A stretch of DNA of 64,000 nt from Micromonospora narathiwatensis (GCF_900089605.1 NZ_LT594324.1:4650001-4714000); one strand, 5' to 3'; positions 52,265 to 60,834 are shown, counted from the stretch's first letter. The notes: generated by a model not told the origin, from the sequence alone. Numbers and translations are program-made.

Positions 52265-52589
52265 CGTCGCTCCCGGCATGGCCGCCGGCCTGGGCAAGCA
52301 GACCCCGAAGCCGCTCGACCAGTTGGGCGGCCTGCGCCAGCGACAGTTCAGCCCAGGCGTTCCCGGCCCGGCACGTCGCGTGCATCGCGATCAGCGGCGC
52401 TCGGTCGTCGGCACCGATGAGGTACGTGACCACGACGCCGCCGGCCCTGGTGTCGCCGAACCGGTACATCGGGCCGCGATGACGGCGCGCCATGTGCGTC
52501 ATCAGCGGCGGCACCAGGTGGCCACAGCGGTCCGGGGCGCACCAGTTCGGGTGGCTGGTGACGCCGGCCGGCTTGCTCGTACGCGTCAT
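52257..52589 (-). CDS. DUF6907-like small protein, second copy
   Basis: 110 residues from ATG 52589-52587; a GTG three codons earlier is possible. HPNWCAPDRCGH at the N-terminus is the metal-site-like motif, followed by VVTYLIGADDRAPLIAMHAT and a helix LSLAQAAQLVERLRGLLAQA. Same plan as the downstream gene. Start overlaps the upstream stop by ATGA, stop overlaps the downstream start by 8 bases. Confidence 0.65.
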   Translation of the reverse strand: MTRTSKPAGVTSHPNWCAPDRCGHLVPPLMTHMARRHRGPMYRFGDTRAGGVVVTYLIGADDRAPLIAMHATCRAGNAWAELSLAQAAQLVERLRGLLAQAGGHAGSDDE

Positions 52590-52816
52590 CGTGGCCACCG
52601 CCCACCATTGCCCCGATAGATCTGCCCAAGGGTCATCAGCGGTGCGTTCCGCAGCACGGGCAGTTGCCGCGTCGGCCCCACCGACCACGACGGAGAGGCC
52701 GGGACGGGCACCGGGCGTGGAGCCGGTGGCATGTTGCTCCTGGCGGTCCTAGGCAGCGGACGCCTCCGAGACCACCAGGACGAGAACCAGCGGCACCGAC
52801 GATGAGAGCCAGACAT
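52586..52816 (-). CDS. Possible small basic protein
   Basis: 76 residues from ATG 52816-52814 with GGAGG four bases upstream, and a stop that overlaps the next ATG by four bases. The composition (many R, P, W, S; starting MSGSHRRCRWFSSWWSRRRP) is not typical of a folded protein, so the call rests on the ribosome-binding site and overlap. First gene of the leftward regulatory group; the ~290 bases upstream hold no clear gene. Confidence 0.4.
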   Translation of the reverse strand: MSGSHRRCRWFSSWWSRRRPLPRTARSNMPPAPRPVPVPASPSWSVGPTRQLPVLRNAPLMTLGQIYRGNGGRWPR

Positions 52817-53104
52817 CGCACCTCCACAGGTAGACGGGGACCGGTGGCCGACCACGGGGGAATGCAGCCGGCCACCGGCCCGGATGAAGGCACGGCGCAC
52901 CGTCCGACGCCGGACGGGTCGGGTAATCGCCGAGCCAACTTGTCCGCGCGGCTACCGCAACCGGTCCGACAGGACGCCGCGCGTCAGGTGCGACCAGGGC
53001 CGACACGGCACCACCCCTGATACGAGCCGTCACCATGGCCGCACATCAGGAAACGTATCTACAAGTGGATGAGTTGTCTAGTCGTCGAAACGGGTCACTT
53101 GGTT

Positions 53105-53126
53105 GGCACTTGGTAAGACAAGTGCC
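53105..53126. promoter_or_regulatory. 22-bp palindromic operator before the second GntR gene
   Basis: GGCACTTG-GTAAGA-CAAGTGCC: perfect 8-bp arms, 6-base centre, 15 bases before the GTG start. The left half shares CACTTGG with the pra operators. A partial direct copy, CACTTGGT, lies just upstream at 53096-53103. Probable autoregulatory site. Confidence 0.65.
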
Positions 53127-53141
53127 AGGTACGGTGAGCAG

Positions 53142-53564
53142 GTGCCCACCCCGCACTACGGACAGCCCCGCTATCGCGTCATCGCCGACGAACTGAGGGA
53201 ACGCATCGAGAGCGGCACCATCTCGCCCGGAACCCTTCTACCAACCGAGAGCGTGCTCACCGCCGAGTTCCGGGCAAGCCGCGGCACAGTCCGCCAAGCC
53301 ATAGCGGTTCTGCGCGACGAGCGCTTGGTCGCCACCGAGCACGGTCGCGGCACCTATGCGACTCCCCGCCGAAACGAGAGCGGATCAGACGAGAGATCCG
53401 ACACGGAAACACGACAGCGCGAAGTCGCCGCAGACCCGGAGCTTGCGGCCCTTTTCGCTGTCGAGGTGGGTACAACCCTGGTCGAACAACAGAGCGCCAC
53501 CCGAACGAACGGAGCCGTCGCAACGGTCGTCAGAACCTACCGACTGCTTCACACAAAGCAGTAG
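53142..53564 (+). CDS. Short GntR-family regulator
   Basis: 140 residues from GTG 53142-53144. The winged helix is complete (YRVIADELRERIESGTISPG, ESVLTAEFRASRGTVRQAIA, TEHGRGTYATP), but the C-terminal part (~60 residues, VEVGTTLVEQQSATRTNGAV) is only the start of a UTRA domain, so it may not sense a ligand. A TTG at 53103 is an alternative start but lies within the operator. It is read divergently from the DUF6907/GntR group and probably controls itself and the shared region. Confidence 0.82.
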   Translation: MPTPHYGQPRYRVIADELRERIESGTISPGTLLPTESVLTAEFRASRGTVRQAIAVLRDERLVATEHGRGTYATPRRNESGSDERSDTETRQREVAADPELAALFAVEVGTTLVEQQSATRTNGAVATVVRTYRLLHTKQ

Positions 53565-54130
53565 CGCCCGTTCGCACCTTCGATACGTCTTCAAGGCGGC
53601 CCTTGACGGGCCGCACGCGCCGCCGCCAGGGCGCGCGCCGGCCGCTGCCGCTGGCGCTCTGCGGCCGTCACGCCGGATGCCCGGCGACTGGCGCGGACAG
53701 CGGGAAGCCCGGAGGGCCGCCGTAGACCGACAGACCGTTGACGGGTGAGGTGGTGGGCCGGCAGCCGGCAGGGCGCGGCGGCCGTCACGCCACCGCGCCG
53801 TAGGACGAGTCACCGCCGGCCGTGGTGGGGATGCGACGCGGAGTGTGCGGGGCCACCCCTCCAAGGTCAAGGGCGCTCGCGTCGCTACGCGACGGCCCTG
53901 CGGGCCGCCCTTGACCCCGGAGCCTCTGCGACCCCTCGGGCCGGCGTTGCCGGCAGGCCAGGGGCCTGCCCGGGGTCCACGCGCCGCATCCCCACCACAG
54001 CCTCGTCGGCAGGGCCCGCGCCCCACCAAGCGATCCGTCAAGGCCCGCTTGACAGTCATCGGGCCCGCCTTGGCGCCGTGCGAAATCGCACCTACTACGG
54101 CTCCGACATCGATCGTCCGCTTGTCCCTAA
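53565..54130. repeat. Repeat-dense noncoding segment, possible origin or transfer site
   Basis: No convincing gene in 566 bases. The motif CCCTTGAC or its complement GTCAAGG occurs at about 53603, 53866, 53908 and 54035. The pair GTCAAGGGCG (53866-53875) and CGCCCTTGAC (53906-53915) encloses two smaller hairpins (GTCGC/GCGAC and GGCC/GGCC), a three-way-junction layout. AICEs need a double-strand origin and a cis transfer locus; this is the best candidate segment by structure. The IS5-family copy borders it on the right. Confidence 0.4.
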
Positions 54131-55059
54131 GAGCGTGTTTGAGATCGGGTTGATCAGGTCCAGGTGAAGGTGCGGCGGGCTTGACGGCGTGCGGGTTGGC
54201 CGCGGGTGATGCGGCGGGTCATGCCGGCGATGGCGGCCCAGCGGATGAGGGCTTCTGAGACGGAGGGGTGCCGTTCGTAGTCGCGGGCCAGCCGGCGGGA
54301 GACGGTGAGCCAGGCCAGGGTGCGTTCCACGACCCAGCGGCGTGGGTGAACGGCGAAGCCGCGCTGGCCGGCGGGTTTGCGGACGATCTCCAGCGTGGTG
54401 CGCAGGGTGTCGCGGGCCCAGTCGACCAAGCGGCCGGCGAAGCCTTGATCGGCGAAGACGTGCCGGACCGGGGTGAGCATGTAGGCACTGAGCAGGGCGG
54501 TCTTGGCGCCGTCGCGGTCCTGCCAGCTCGCGGCGAGCACCGTCACGCTGACCAGCAGGCCCAGAGTGTCGGTGACGATGAACCGCTTGCGGTTGACCTT
54601 CTTGCCCGCGTCGTAGCCCCGGCTGTCCCGGCCGACCGTGTCGGCGCCCTTCACGCTCTGGGAGTCGATGATCCCCGCCGACGGTTGCAGGTCACGGCCC
54701 TGCTGCACCCGCGCCTTGATCCGCAGCGTGGCCAGGAGTTTCTCGGTGACGCCGGCTTCTTCCCATCGTGTGAAGTACCAGTACACCGTCTGCCAGGGCG
54801 GCAGGTCAGCAGGCAGGTACCGCCACGGGCACCCCGACCGCACCACGTACAGGATCGCGTTGACGATCTCCCGCCGCGGATGCTTCTCCCGGCGGCCGTC
54901 TGTGTTCGGCTCCGGAAGCAGCGGCTCGATCAGCGCCCACTGGGCATCGGTCAGGTCGGACGGGTAGCCACGGCGTGCAGACAACGGACCACACTGCCCA
55001 TCTCGCCGGCGGAAGTCATGCCACCACGCCGTCCACAACAGGCCTTCTCAAACACGCTC
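54131..55059 (-). mobile_element. IS5-family insertion sequence, complete
   Basis: 929 bases bounded by the 14-bp inverted repeats GAGCGTGTTTGAGA and TCTCAAACACGCTC, with a 3-bp target duplication TAA on both sides (54128-54130, 55060-55062). It holds one transposase gene. Insertion took place in the last codons of the restriction-modification gene. Confidence 0.9.
54154..55038 (-). CDS. IS5-family DDE transposase
   Basis: 294 residues in one frame. The DUF4096-like N-terminal domain (YPSDLTDAQWALIEPLLPEP) and the DDE domain: first D in AGIIDSQSVKG, second in FADQGFAGRLVDW, E in RWVVERTLAWL. Start TTG 55038-55036 is the longest option; a TTG at 54984-54982 (MSARRGYPSD...) matches related transposases better. 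The frame is intact, so the copy may still be active. Confidence 0.92.
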   Translation of the reverse strand: MWTAWWHDFRRRDGQCGPLSARRGYPSDLTDAQWALIEPLLPEPNTDGRREKHPRREIVNAILYVVRSGCPWRYLPADLPPWQTVYWYFTRWEEAGVTEKLLATLRIKARVQQGRDLQPSAGIIDSQSVKGADTVGRDSRGYDAGKKVNRKRFIVTDTLGLLVSVTVLAASWQDRDGAKTALLSAYMLTPVRHVFADQGFAGRLVDWARDTLRTTLEIVRKPAGQRGFAVHPRRWVVERTLAWLTVSRRLARDYERHPSVSEALIRWAAIAGMTRRITRGQPARRQARRTFTWT

Positions 55060-58000
55060 TAAGCCGGCCCCGTACTTCTTTTCAACCCATCGCCTATCGG
55101 CGGCGTTCAGCCCGAAGAGGCTAAAAACCGCGATGTCAATGGCTGCGCGGGCTCCGGCGATCTTCCGCGCCAAGACCGTCCTTTCATGCGGAGTGGTGGC
55201 TTTCCTCATCCGCGAAAGTGCGAGCTCAATTTCCTCTCCTTGTTCAATCATGCGATCGCGGACGGACCGAGCCGCCTTCCCCTCGATAAGAGGCACTGGA
55301 AGTGCCTTCAGGTAGGGCGAACTGAACTTGCGATAGCCGCCCTGGAAAGCTGGCGAGTTTTCAGTCGCGAATACGGAGAGAGCTTTAGAATTCAACAGCG
55401 CCAGCAGATAGCGAACGTCTACAGTTCCCGGCCGGGGAGCTACGCCAGCGACGCCTGCCGTGCCAGTTGCGAATAGGTCGCCGTTCCCTCTGGCGAAGTT
55501 TGCGACGTCGCTAAGGCAGGGTGTCAGGAGATGTGACGTTTGAAAGAACCGAGCTCGTTCGACGTACATCAAGCCGTACCACTTCCCAGAAAGCTCAGCA
55601 GCAGACTTGTTGAACCAGACTCGGGTCCCGAGAGCCGCCTTGTGCCGCGACAGATAGGCCCAGGCGTTGGGGAAGTTCCTCAACTCCTCCTCGCTCATTA
55701 ACTCGAATTCGTCGCCTGCATTCCGGTACGGAAATAGCGCCAGCTTTGCGCCAGGTAGGATTTGGAATCCTCGGACGTCTCTCCCTCGAAGGAGCGGAGT
55801 GAGCAACTCGCTCTCAATGCCCTCTGCGGCAGCCTGCTCCGGTGTAAAGGTCAGCAGCTTATCTGAGCCGGTTTGAACACCAGCACCAAAGCGCTCGGTG
55901 ATCTGTTCGAGGGGAGCGCCGCCTATAGCCAATTTCTGGAGCACCTCTTTGCCTTGTGCATCCTGGAAACTCCAGGTGCGGCTTCCGAGATCACTTCGCG
56001 GAACGTTAAAACTCTCAGTTTCCAGTAAATTGGCAGTCAGGCGCGAATACGTTACGTCGGACCTTGCCTCTTTCTTGCTTACAAAAATGACGCAGGAGTA
56101 ATTGGTGGCACGCTCGAAGATCTTCTCCAGGCCAAAGTCTTTGACGGTGTGTAGGCCCGATGTTGTAAGGAGCTCTCGAAGACTCTTGGCTGCGGACGTA
56201 TGGAAAAACTTGTTGGGAATTATGAAGCCGAGCCTGCCATTCTTGGCAAGGAGCCGTAGGGCTTGCTCGACGAATACGTAGTAGAGGTCGAATTTCCCTG
56301 TGGCGCTCAGGAAGTTGTCCTTGAGGTACGGAACGGTATCGGCTACGTAGTAGCCAGCCATTAGCCATGGCGGGTTCCCGACGATCACATCGAAGCCTCG
56401 CCCGTTGGCGACTGCTGGAAACTCTAGGTCCCAGTCGAATGCATTGATGCGACGTTCGATTTCCGGAGATGGAATCAGCGCCTGGCTAGCGTGAAAGGAC
56501 GTCCCTACCAGGCTGTTTCCACACTTGATATTGTCGTCGAGATTCGGTAGTGCCCGTTCGTGGAAGAGTTCCAGCTGCGAGTCGACTGAGCGCTCAGTTT
56601 CGCCTTCTAGGACCTTCAGCAGCAATGCAAGTTTGGTGACCTCGACCGCTTGAGGGTCGATATCGACCCCGTACACATGGGCCAAAAGGATCCGCTTGCG
56701 CTCGGAGGAGGTTAGACGCCACTCGCCTCGTGCTGTCTTCTCAAGCCGTGCGGGTCGAGTCCGCGTGTACCTCTCCGGGCCACTTTTCACATAGTACTCA
56801 AGGTGCCAGTCAAGAAGGTATTGGTAGACTTCAATTAGAAAGCTTCCCGATCCGCACGACGGGTCACAGACGTAAAAACCTGACTTCGACAGCTTCTCCG
56901 GTGAGGCACCTGTCAGAGGTTCCTTCATCGCAGCGCTTACGATGTCTCGAACTACACCTGTCGGAGTGTAGAAAACCCCGCCGGCCTTGCGAACCTCCGG
57001 CTTATCTTCGACTACTGCGGCTCTGCCCGAAAGGGTAATCACCTTGCCGAGGAACTGTTCGTAGACTTGCCCTAAGATGTCGGGTGGCAGCACGGCGAAA
57101 TCGTAGGGGCCTTCTGGCCAGTAGAGGCGACGTACGAAACGTCGGAGAATCTCGGAGCCGATCTTGAGCTGCGGTGTAAGGGTGTCAGGGGTATCTTGGC
57201 GGTGCTCTTTCCTGAGATGGAAAAGGCCGCTGTTGTATTTCTCGTCGGCACGCCTGAACCTGTTGAGCAACTGTCGGTAGCTGTTTTCTTCGTTGACATC
57301 AGAAAGCAGTTGGCCGTACGGCTCCAGGCCCCGGTCCTCACAAACCCGCAGGAAAACGAGGCGGTCGATTGTTAGTTGGACCGCAAAATTCAGTTCCTCG
57401 GAGGAGAGCGGGTTGAGGGCGGCGAGCTCGCCAGCTAGGAGTACACGCCACTCTTCGAGTTCGGAAAGGAAAGCCTTGTCAACCCGCTGCCAGCCGCGGG
57501 CTGTGGATGTCCGCCCAAAGAATGCGGGAATGGAACCCGCAGCTACGGCGTCCCTGCTGAAACGCTCCTCAACATAGTCCCAGCGCTTTACGTAGTCCTC
57601 GACCGTAAGGTACTCCAGCAGGGCGACCGAAGCTCTGTCGCCAGCGGCCGGCGGCACTCGACAGTCGTATATCGACAGTTCCTGAAAGTCAGTTAGTAGA
57701 CCAACAGCGATTTGCCCCGAGTTCCACCCGTAGCGCCTTAACTGCAGTGCCGGTGCCGGATCATCGCGAAGGCGCACCGAAGGCTTCTTCGCCTCTACGA
57801 TGAACGCAGGTTCCCCGAATGCCTGGAATAGGTAGTCAGGAGCCTTTGTTTGGGCTCCCACTCTAAGCCGCGCCTCGGTGATAACCTCGCGGCTGCATTC
57901 TGGGACATTCTGATGGTTGGTGACGTCCCAACCCAGGGCTTGGAAGAAGGGGTTGAGGAAGTCGACCCGTACTCGCGCCTCCAAATAGCTCGGTGATTCG

Positions 58001-58092
58001 AATTCGGCACGACGGCCAAGGAATCGCTCAACCAATTCCTCGACGGCTGGCGGGACGGGCAAAGGATCCTCCGAGGGCGCGGAAGGGGCCAT
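55048..58092 (-). CDS. Type IIG restriction-modification enzyme (Eco57I-like)
   Basis: Single-chain endonuclease and adenine methyltransferase. 1014 residues from ATG 58092-58090. N-terminal PD-(D/E)xK-like nuclease (KAPDYLF, then FIVEAKKPSV near 100), helical region, N6-adenine methylase with motif I VCDPSCGSGSFL (~411) and motif IV VIVGNPPW (~573), and a C-terminal target-recognition region. The G+C content is clearly lower than its neighbours (about half in the lines counted), a sign of transfer. The last three codons before the stop come from the IS5-family inverted repeat. Confidence 0.92.
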   Translation of the reverse strand: MAPSAPSEDPLPVPPAVEELVERFLGRRAEFESPSYLEARVRVDFLNPFFQALGWDVTNHQNVPECSREVITEARLRVGAQTKAPDYLFQAFGEPAFIVEAKKPSVRLRDDPAPALQLRRYGWNSGQIAVGLLTDFQELSIYDCRVPPAAGDRASVALLEYLTVEDYVKRWDYVEERFSRDAVAAGSIPAFFGRTSTARGWQRVDKAFLSELEEWRVLLAGELAALNPLSSEELNFAVQLTIDRLVFLRVCEDRGLEPYGQLLSDVNEENSYRQLLNRFRRADEKYNSGLFHLRKEHRQDTPDTLTPQLKIGSEILRRFVRRLYWPEGPYDFAVLPPDILGQVYEQFLGKVITLSGRAAVVEDKPEVRKAGGVFYTPTGVVRDIVSAAMKEPLTGASPEKLSKSGFYVCDPSCGSGSFLIEVYQYLLDWHLEYYVKSGPERYTRTRPARLEKTARGEWRLTSSERKRILLAHVYGVDIDPQAVEVTKLALLLKVLEGETERSVDSQLELFHERALPNLDDNIKCGNSLVGTSFHASQALIPSPEIERRINAFDWDLEFPAVANGRGFDVIVGNPPWLMAGYYVADTVPYLKDNFLSATGKFDLYYVFVEQALRLLAKNGRLGFIIPNKFFHTSAAKSLRELLTTSGLHTVKDFGLEKIFERATNYSCVIFVSKKEARSDVTYSRLTANLLETESFNVPRSDLGSRTWSFQDAQGKEVLQKLAIGGAPLEQITERFGAGVQTGSDKLLTFTPEQAAAEGIESELLTPLLRGRDVRGFQILPGAKLALFPYRNAGDEFELMSEEELRNFPNAWAYLSRHKAALGTRVWFNKSAAELSGKWYGLMYVERARFFQTSHLLTPCLSDVANFARGNGDLFATGTAGVAGVAPRPGTVDVRYLLALLNSKALSVFATENSPAFQGGYRKFSSPYLKALPVPLIEGKAARSVRDRMIEQGEEIELALSRMRKATTPHERTVLARKIAGARAAIDIAVFSLFGLNAADRRWVEKKYGAGLERV

Positions 58093-58287
58093 GTTTTCGT
58101 TCTTGTAGGCCTCAGAGCCTATCTCGCCTTGTTACACGAGGTGACCGACGACGTCTATGGGCCGTGTGGGCACAGCCGGGGTGCCGGGCTGGTCCCGGGG
58201 GTGCGCTGGGCGCGCGTTGCAGCAGCTCCTGTCGCCAGCCTCCGGCCGGCAGGCGGGTGCTCGATGCCCGCACTCTGACCGCTGGCC

Positions 58288-58317
58288 TTGACTGTCTGGC
58301 TGTGACACACTCACAAT
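58288..58317 (+). promoter_or_regulatory. Promoter and operator-like palindrome before the RAMA gene
   Basis: TTGACT (58288-58293), 18 bases, CACAAT (58312-58317). The palindrome TGTGA-CACAC-TCACA (58301-58315) spans the spacer end and most of the -10. A ribbon-helix-helix protein such as the product of this gene would be a natural ligand, giving autorepression. Confidence 0.5.
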
Positions 58318-58350
58318 GTGATGCGTCGGGCAGTCAAGGAGGTCGACGTG

Positions 58351-58752
58351 ATGCCAACGATTCGGATCGATGATGAAGTCTACGAGCTGCTCCAGCGGAA
58401 AGCGCAGCCGTTCGTGGACACCCCGAACAGCGTGCTGCGACGGGAGCTGGGGTTGACTGATGAACCGGTGCAGGCCAGGCCGGAGCGTCGTACCAACGCG
58501 CCCGGCGAACTTGCACCCCTGCTGAAGGCGGGCCTGCTGAAGGTAGGCGAGGAACTGGTGTGGAAACGCCGCCAGTCCATGCACCGGGCCGTTGTGACAG
58601 CCGACGGCTGGCTCGAACTGGAGGACGGCCGGCCATTCGAGACGCCGTCAGGTGCCGCCCGAGCGCTCTCAGGGTATGAGGTGAATGGCTGGCGCAACTG
58701 GGGGCGAGCTCGCGACGGGGTGCGGCTCTCGTCGCTCCGCGACCAACTCTGA
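58351..58752 (+). CDS. Ribbon-helix-helix plus RAMA-domain protein
   Basis: 133 residues from ATG 58351 with AAGGAGG eight bases upstream (a GTG one codon earlier is possible). N-terminal strand and two helices (MPTIRIDDEVYELLQRKAQP, SVLRRELGL) look like a SeqA/ribbon-helix-helix DNA-binding unit. Residues ~60-133 match the RAMA domain, linked to adenine methylases and restriction systems: LLKAGLLKVGEELVWKRR, then DGRPFETPSGAARALSG, then NGWRNWGRA. It is divergent from the type IIG gene (258 bases), so a methylation-sensing controller is inferred. Confidence 0.75.
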   Translation: MPTIRIDDEVYELLQRKAQPFVDTPNSVLRRELGLTDEPVQARPERRTNAPGELAPLLKAGLLKVGEELVWKRRQSMHRAVVTADGWLELEDGRPFETPSGAARALSGYEVNGWRNWGRARDGVRLSSLRDQL

Positions 58753-58977
58753 CAGGTTGGCACCGGCTCGGCCGGCGCAGTCCATCAGGCGTAGGACTTG
58801 AGGCGATGGCGAGAGGGCCTGGGTCGGAGTGTGCGAAGTGCATGTCGGCCCAGGCCAACGGACGCGGCGCAAGGCCTTAAGGCTGCAGCGTGAGGCGCGA
58901 ATGGGTGACGGCAGATTTGTCAGTGCTGCTCCGTACCATCTCCGATGGTCTGTCACCTAGCGTCAGGAAGATCAGCC

Positions 58978-59928
58978 ATGCCCAACGCTGTCGCATTTCG
59001 TGATCAACTCATGGACTGGGTTTACGAGAAGGCACACGGAAGCGTCACGGAAAACATTCCGATCATGGAGTTCGCCGAAGGCGTGGGCCTGAATCGGGAC
59101 GGTGCGTACACGCTGCTTCGGTTCTGCCGGGACCAGGGCCTCCTGAACGACAAGGCATCGGGGATGGGCAACCCCTGCGCTCTCCTCACGTCGTACGGGA
59201 TCGCCGACGTCTTGGAGCGTCGGCGTCGGCGCGCTGACCCGGCACTGCGCGCGGGGGCGTGCCGGACTGGCCTTCTGCGATGGTTCTACCGGCAGCGCAT
59301 CGCTCAGGTTCACATGCCGATCACCGGCGAGTTCGGCGATGACGACGAGGCGCTCTGGGAAGGCACCCGCTTCTCGGACATCGAGATCGAGGACGCGGCC
59401 GAGTACCTCGCCGACAAACGGTTGATCAAAGGTGTCAATGTCGACCAGCTCCGCGGCCCGGTCCGGGCCGAGATCACGAGCGAGGGCATCGACTGCGTCA
59501 CCGACTGGGAGGGCAACGTGTCGCAATACCTGCGGGACCAGCGCGGCTACGGGCCGACGAACTACCACGGCCCGGTGATCCACGGGAACGCTCAGGGCGG
59601 GCAGTGGGCGTGGGGCAACCGCGACGTGACGCAGAACCAGACCACCCCGGCGGTTGCGCCGGGTTTCGAGCCGCTTGCGGAAGCCGTCGCCGCAATCCTC
59701 AAGCAGCTCCCGGCCTTCGGCCTCGACCCCGACGACCAGCTGGATATTGAGGCGGCTGCGAACGAGGTGCTGGCCGAGGTGCAGCAGCGGGACCCAGAAC
59801 CACGGCGAGTCCGCCGGGTGCTCGCCGCCCTCAAGGGTTTCCTCATGCCCCTCGCGCTTGACGCGGCCCGGGAAGAGGTCCGTGAGCTCGCACAGCAGGG
59901 TCTCGACCAGATCAACGCGTCGTTGTGA
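58978..59928 (+). CDS. Hypothetical protein with two winged-helix-like domains
   Basis: 316 residues from ATG 58978 with AGGAAGA six bases upstream. Residues 1-80 and 90-190 each look like a winged helix (MEFAEGVGLNRDGAYTLLRF; IEDAAEYLADKRLIKGVNVD). Then a glycine/asparagine-rich strand segment (PVIHGNAQGGQWAWGNRDVT), of the kind seen in actinobacterial proteins of unknown, often immunity-related, context, and a helical C-terminus (DQLDIEAAANEVLAEVQQRD...). Family not recognised. It is in line with the RAMA gene, 225 bases downstream. Confidence 0.75.
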   Translation: MPNAVAFRDQLMDWVYEKAHGSVTENIPIMEFAEGVGLNRDGAYTLLRFCRDQGLLNDKASGMGNPCALLTSYGIADVLERRRRRADPALRAGACRTGLLRWFYRQRIAQVHMPITGEFGDDDEALWEGTRFSDIEIEDAAEYLADKRLIKGVNVDQLRGPVRAEITSEGIDCVTDWEGNVSQYLRDQRGYGPTNYHGPVIHGNAQGGQWAWGNRDVTQNQTTPAVAPGFEPLAEAVAAILKQLPAFGLDPDDQLDIEAAANEVLAEVQQRDPEPRRVRRVLAALKGFLMPLALDAAREEVRELAQQGLDQINASL

Positions 59929-60322
59929 TGGGGGGCCGGGGTGGGTGACCCGGACAGCGCTCACCCCGCCAGAATCCCTCATCGCCGCAGGGACTCGTCC
60001 TTCCCGACTTTCCGGATGATCGCTCGGCACAGATCCGGCACAACCGAGCGCGAGTAGCGGCGGAAGAGGCCGGAAAGCGACGGAAGGCGTTTCGACAGGG
60101 CAGGAGCCCTGTCGGCGGCAGCCCGGAGGTCAGAAAACCAGGGCCCTTACTTCCAGCGGAAATGCACGGACCTGGCCTTGATCTCTGCTAGCGAGGTCCG
60201 TGTCGCCCTGAGCAGCCACGGCGAACATCAGCGGACAATCGCGGACCGAGCCGCCATGTCGGGCACGAGCACCAGGCGGTGGACGAGCACCCGGCAGCGG
60301 ACTCGTAATGAGCAGACCACGG
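59929..60322. other. 394-base spacer, nothing recognised
   Basis: Between the convergent genes ending at 59928 (plus) and 60323 (minus) I see no gene, no strong hairpin with a U-run and no repeat of note on either strand. Confidence 0.4.
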
Positions 60323-60834
60323 CTAGGACGCCGCCTGTATGACTGCCGCAACCACGCTGGCGACAGCGGCGACGCCGACACCCAGGAGCACCCAGACCTG
60401 CGACAAACGCTGATGGCGCATCTCTCGCTCGGCTCGCGCTTCCTGCGATACGAAGTCCAGCAGCGCGCGAAGGGTGTCGGCGTCTAACTCCTCCCCCCTA
60501 CCGTCCTGTGCTGGCGTGGGGTCGCTCGGCGACGACGGTCGGCCGTCGAACCCACGCGTGGCCTGCTTCACAACGCGGTGACGACGAGGCCGACGCAGCG
60601 CGTACCGCGCATGCAGCGTGTACGAATGCTGCGGTCCGGCCTCTGTCTCGTGGAGATCTCCCTTACGGAACAAGCCAGGGAACCTAGCGAGGGCAGCGGC
60701 TACCTTCGCCTCGTCGAGGCCTGGTCTCGGGCAAGGCCATGGGGTGCCCGGCTGCGCCAGCCGGTGAGGCCCATGTAGGTAATCAGAGCGAGTAGAACCT
60801 CAAGGTGTTCGCCGTACGGCTCGGATCGCCTCAT
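60323..60834 (-). pseudogene. Membrane-tailed protein gene with a frame break
   Basis: ATG 60834-60832 opens MRRSEPYGEHLEVLLALITY and runs MGLTGWRSRAPHGLARDQ; the rest, GLDEAKVAAALARFPGLFRK, then GPQHSYTLHARYALRRP, lies in another frame down to the stop at 60323. One missing base near 60716-60726 explains it (512 bases, 3n+2). The C-terminus is a helix (LRALLDFVSQEARAEREMRH) followed by one membrane span (VLLGVGVAAVASVVAAVIQA). Family not recognised. Either decayed or mis-sequenced. Confidence 0.55.

Noticed and set aside
53385..54059. 224-codon minus-strand frame beside the short GntR gene
   Set aside because: Low-complexity R/P/G/A composition, overlaps the GntR gene and lies in the repeat-dense segment.
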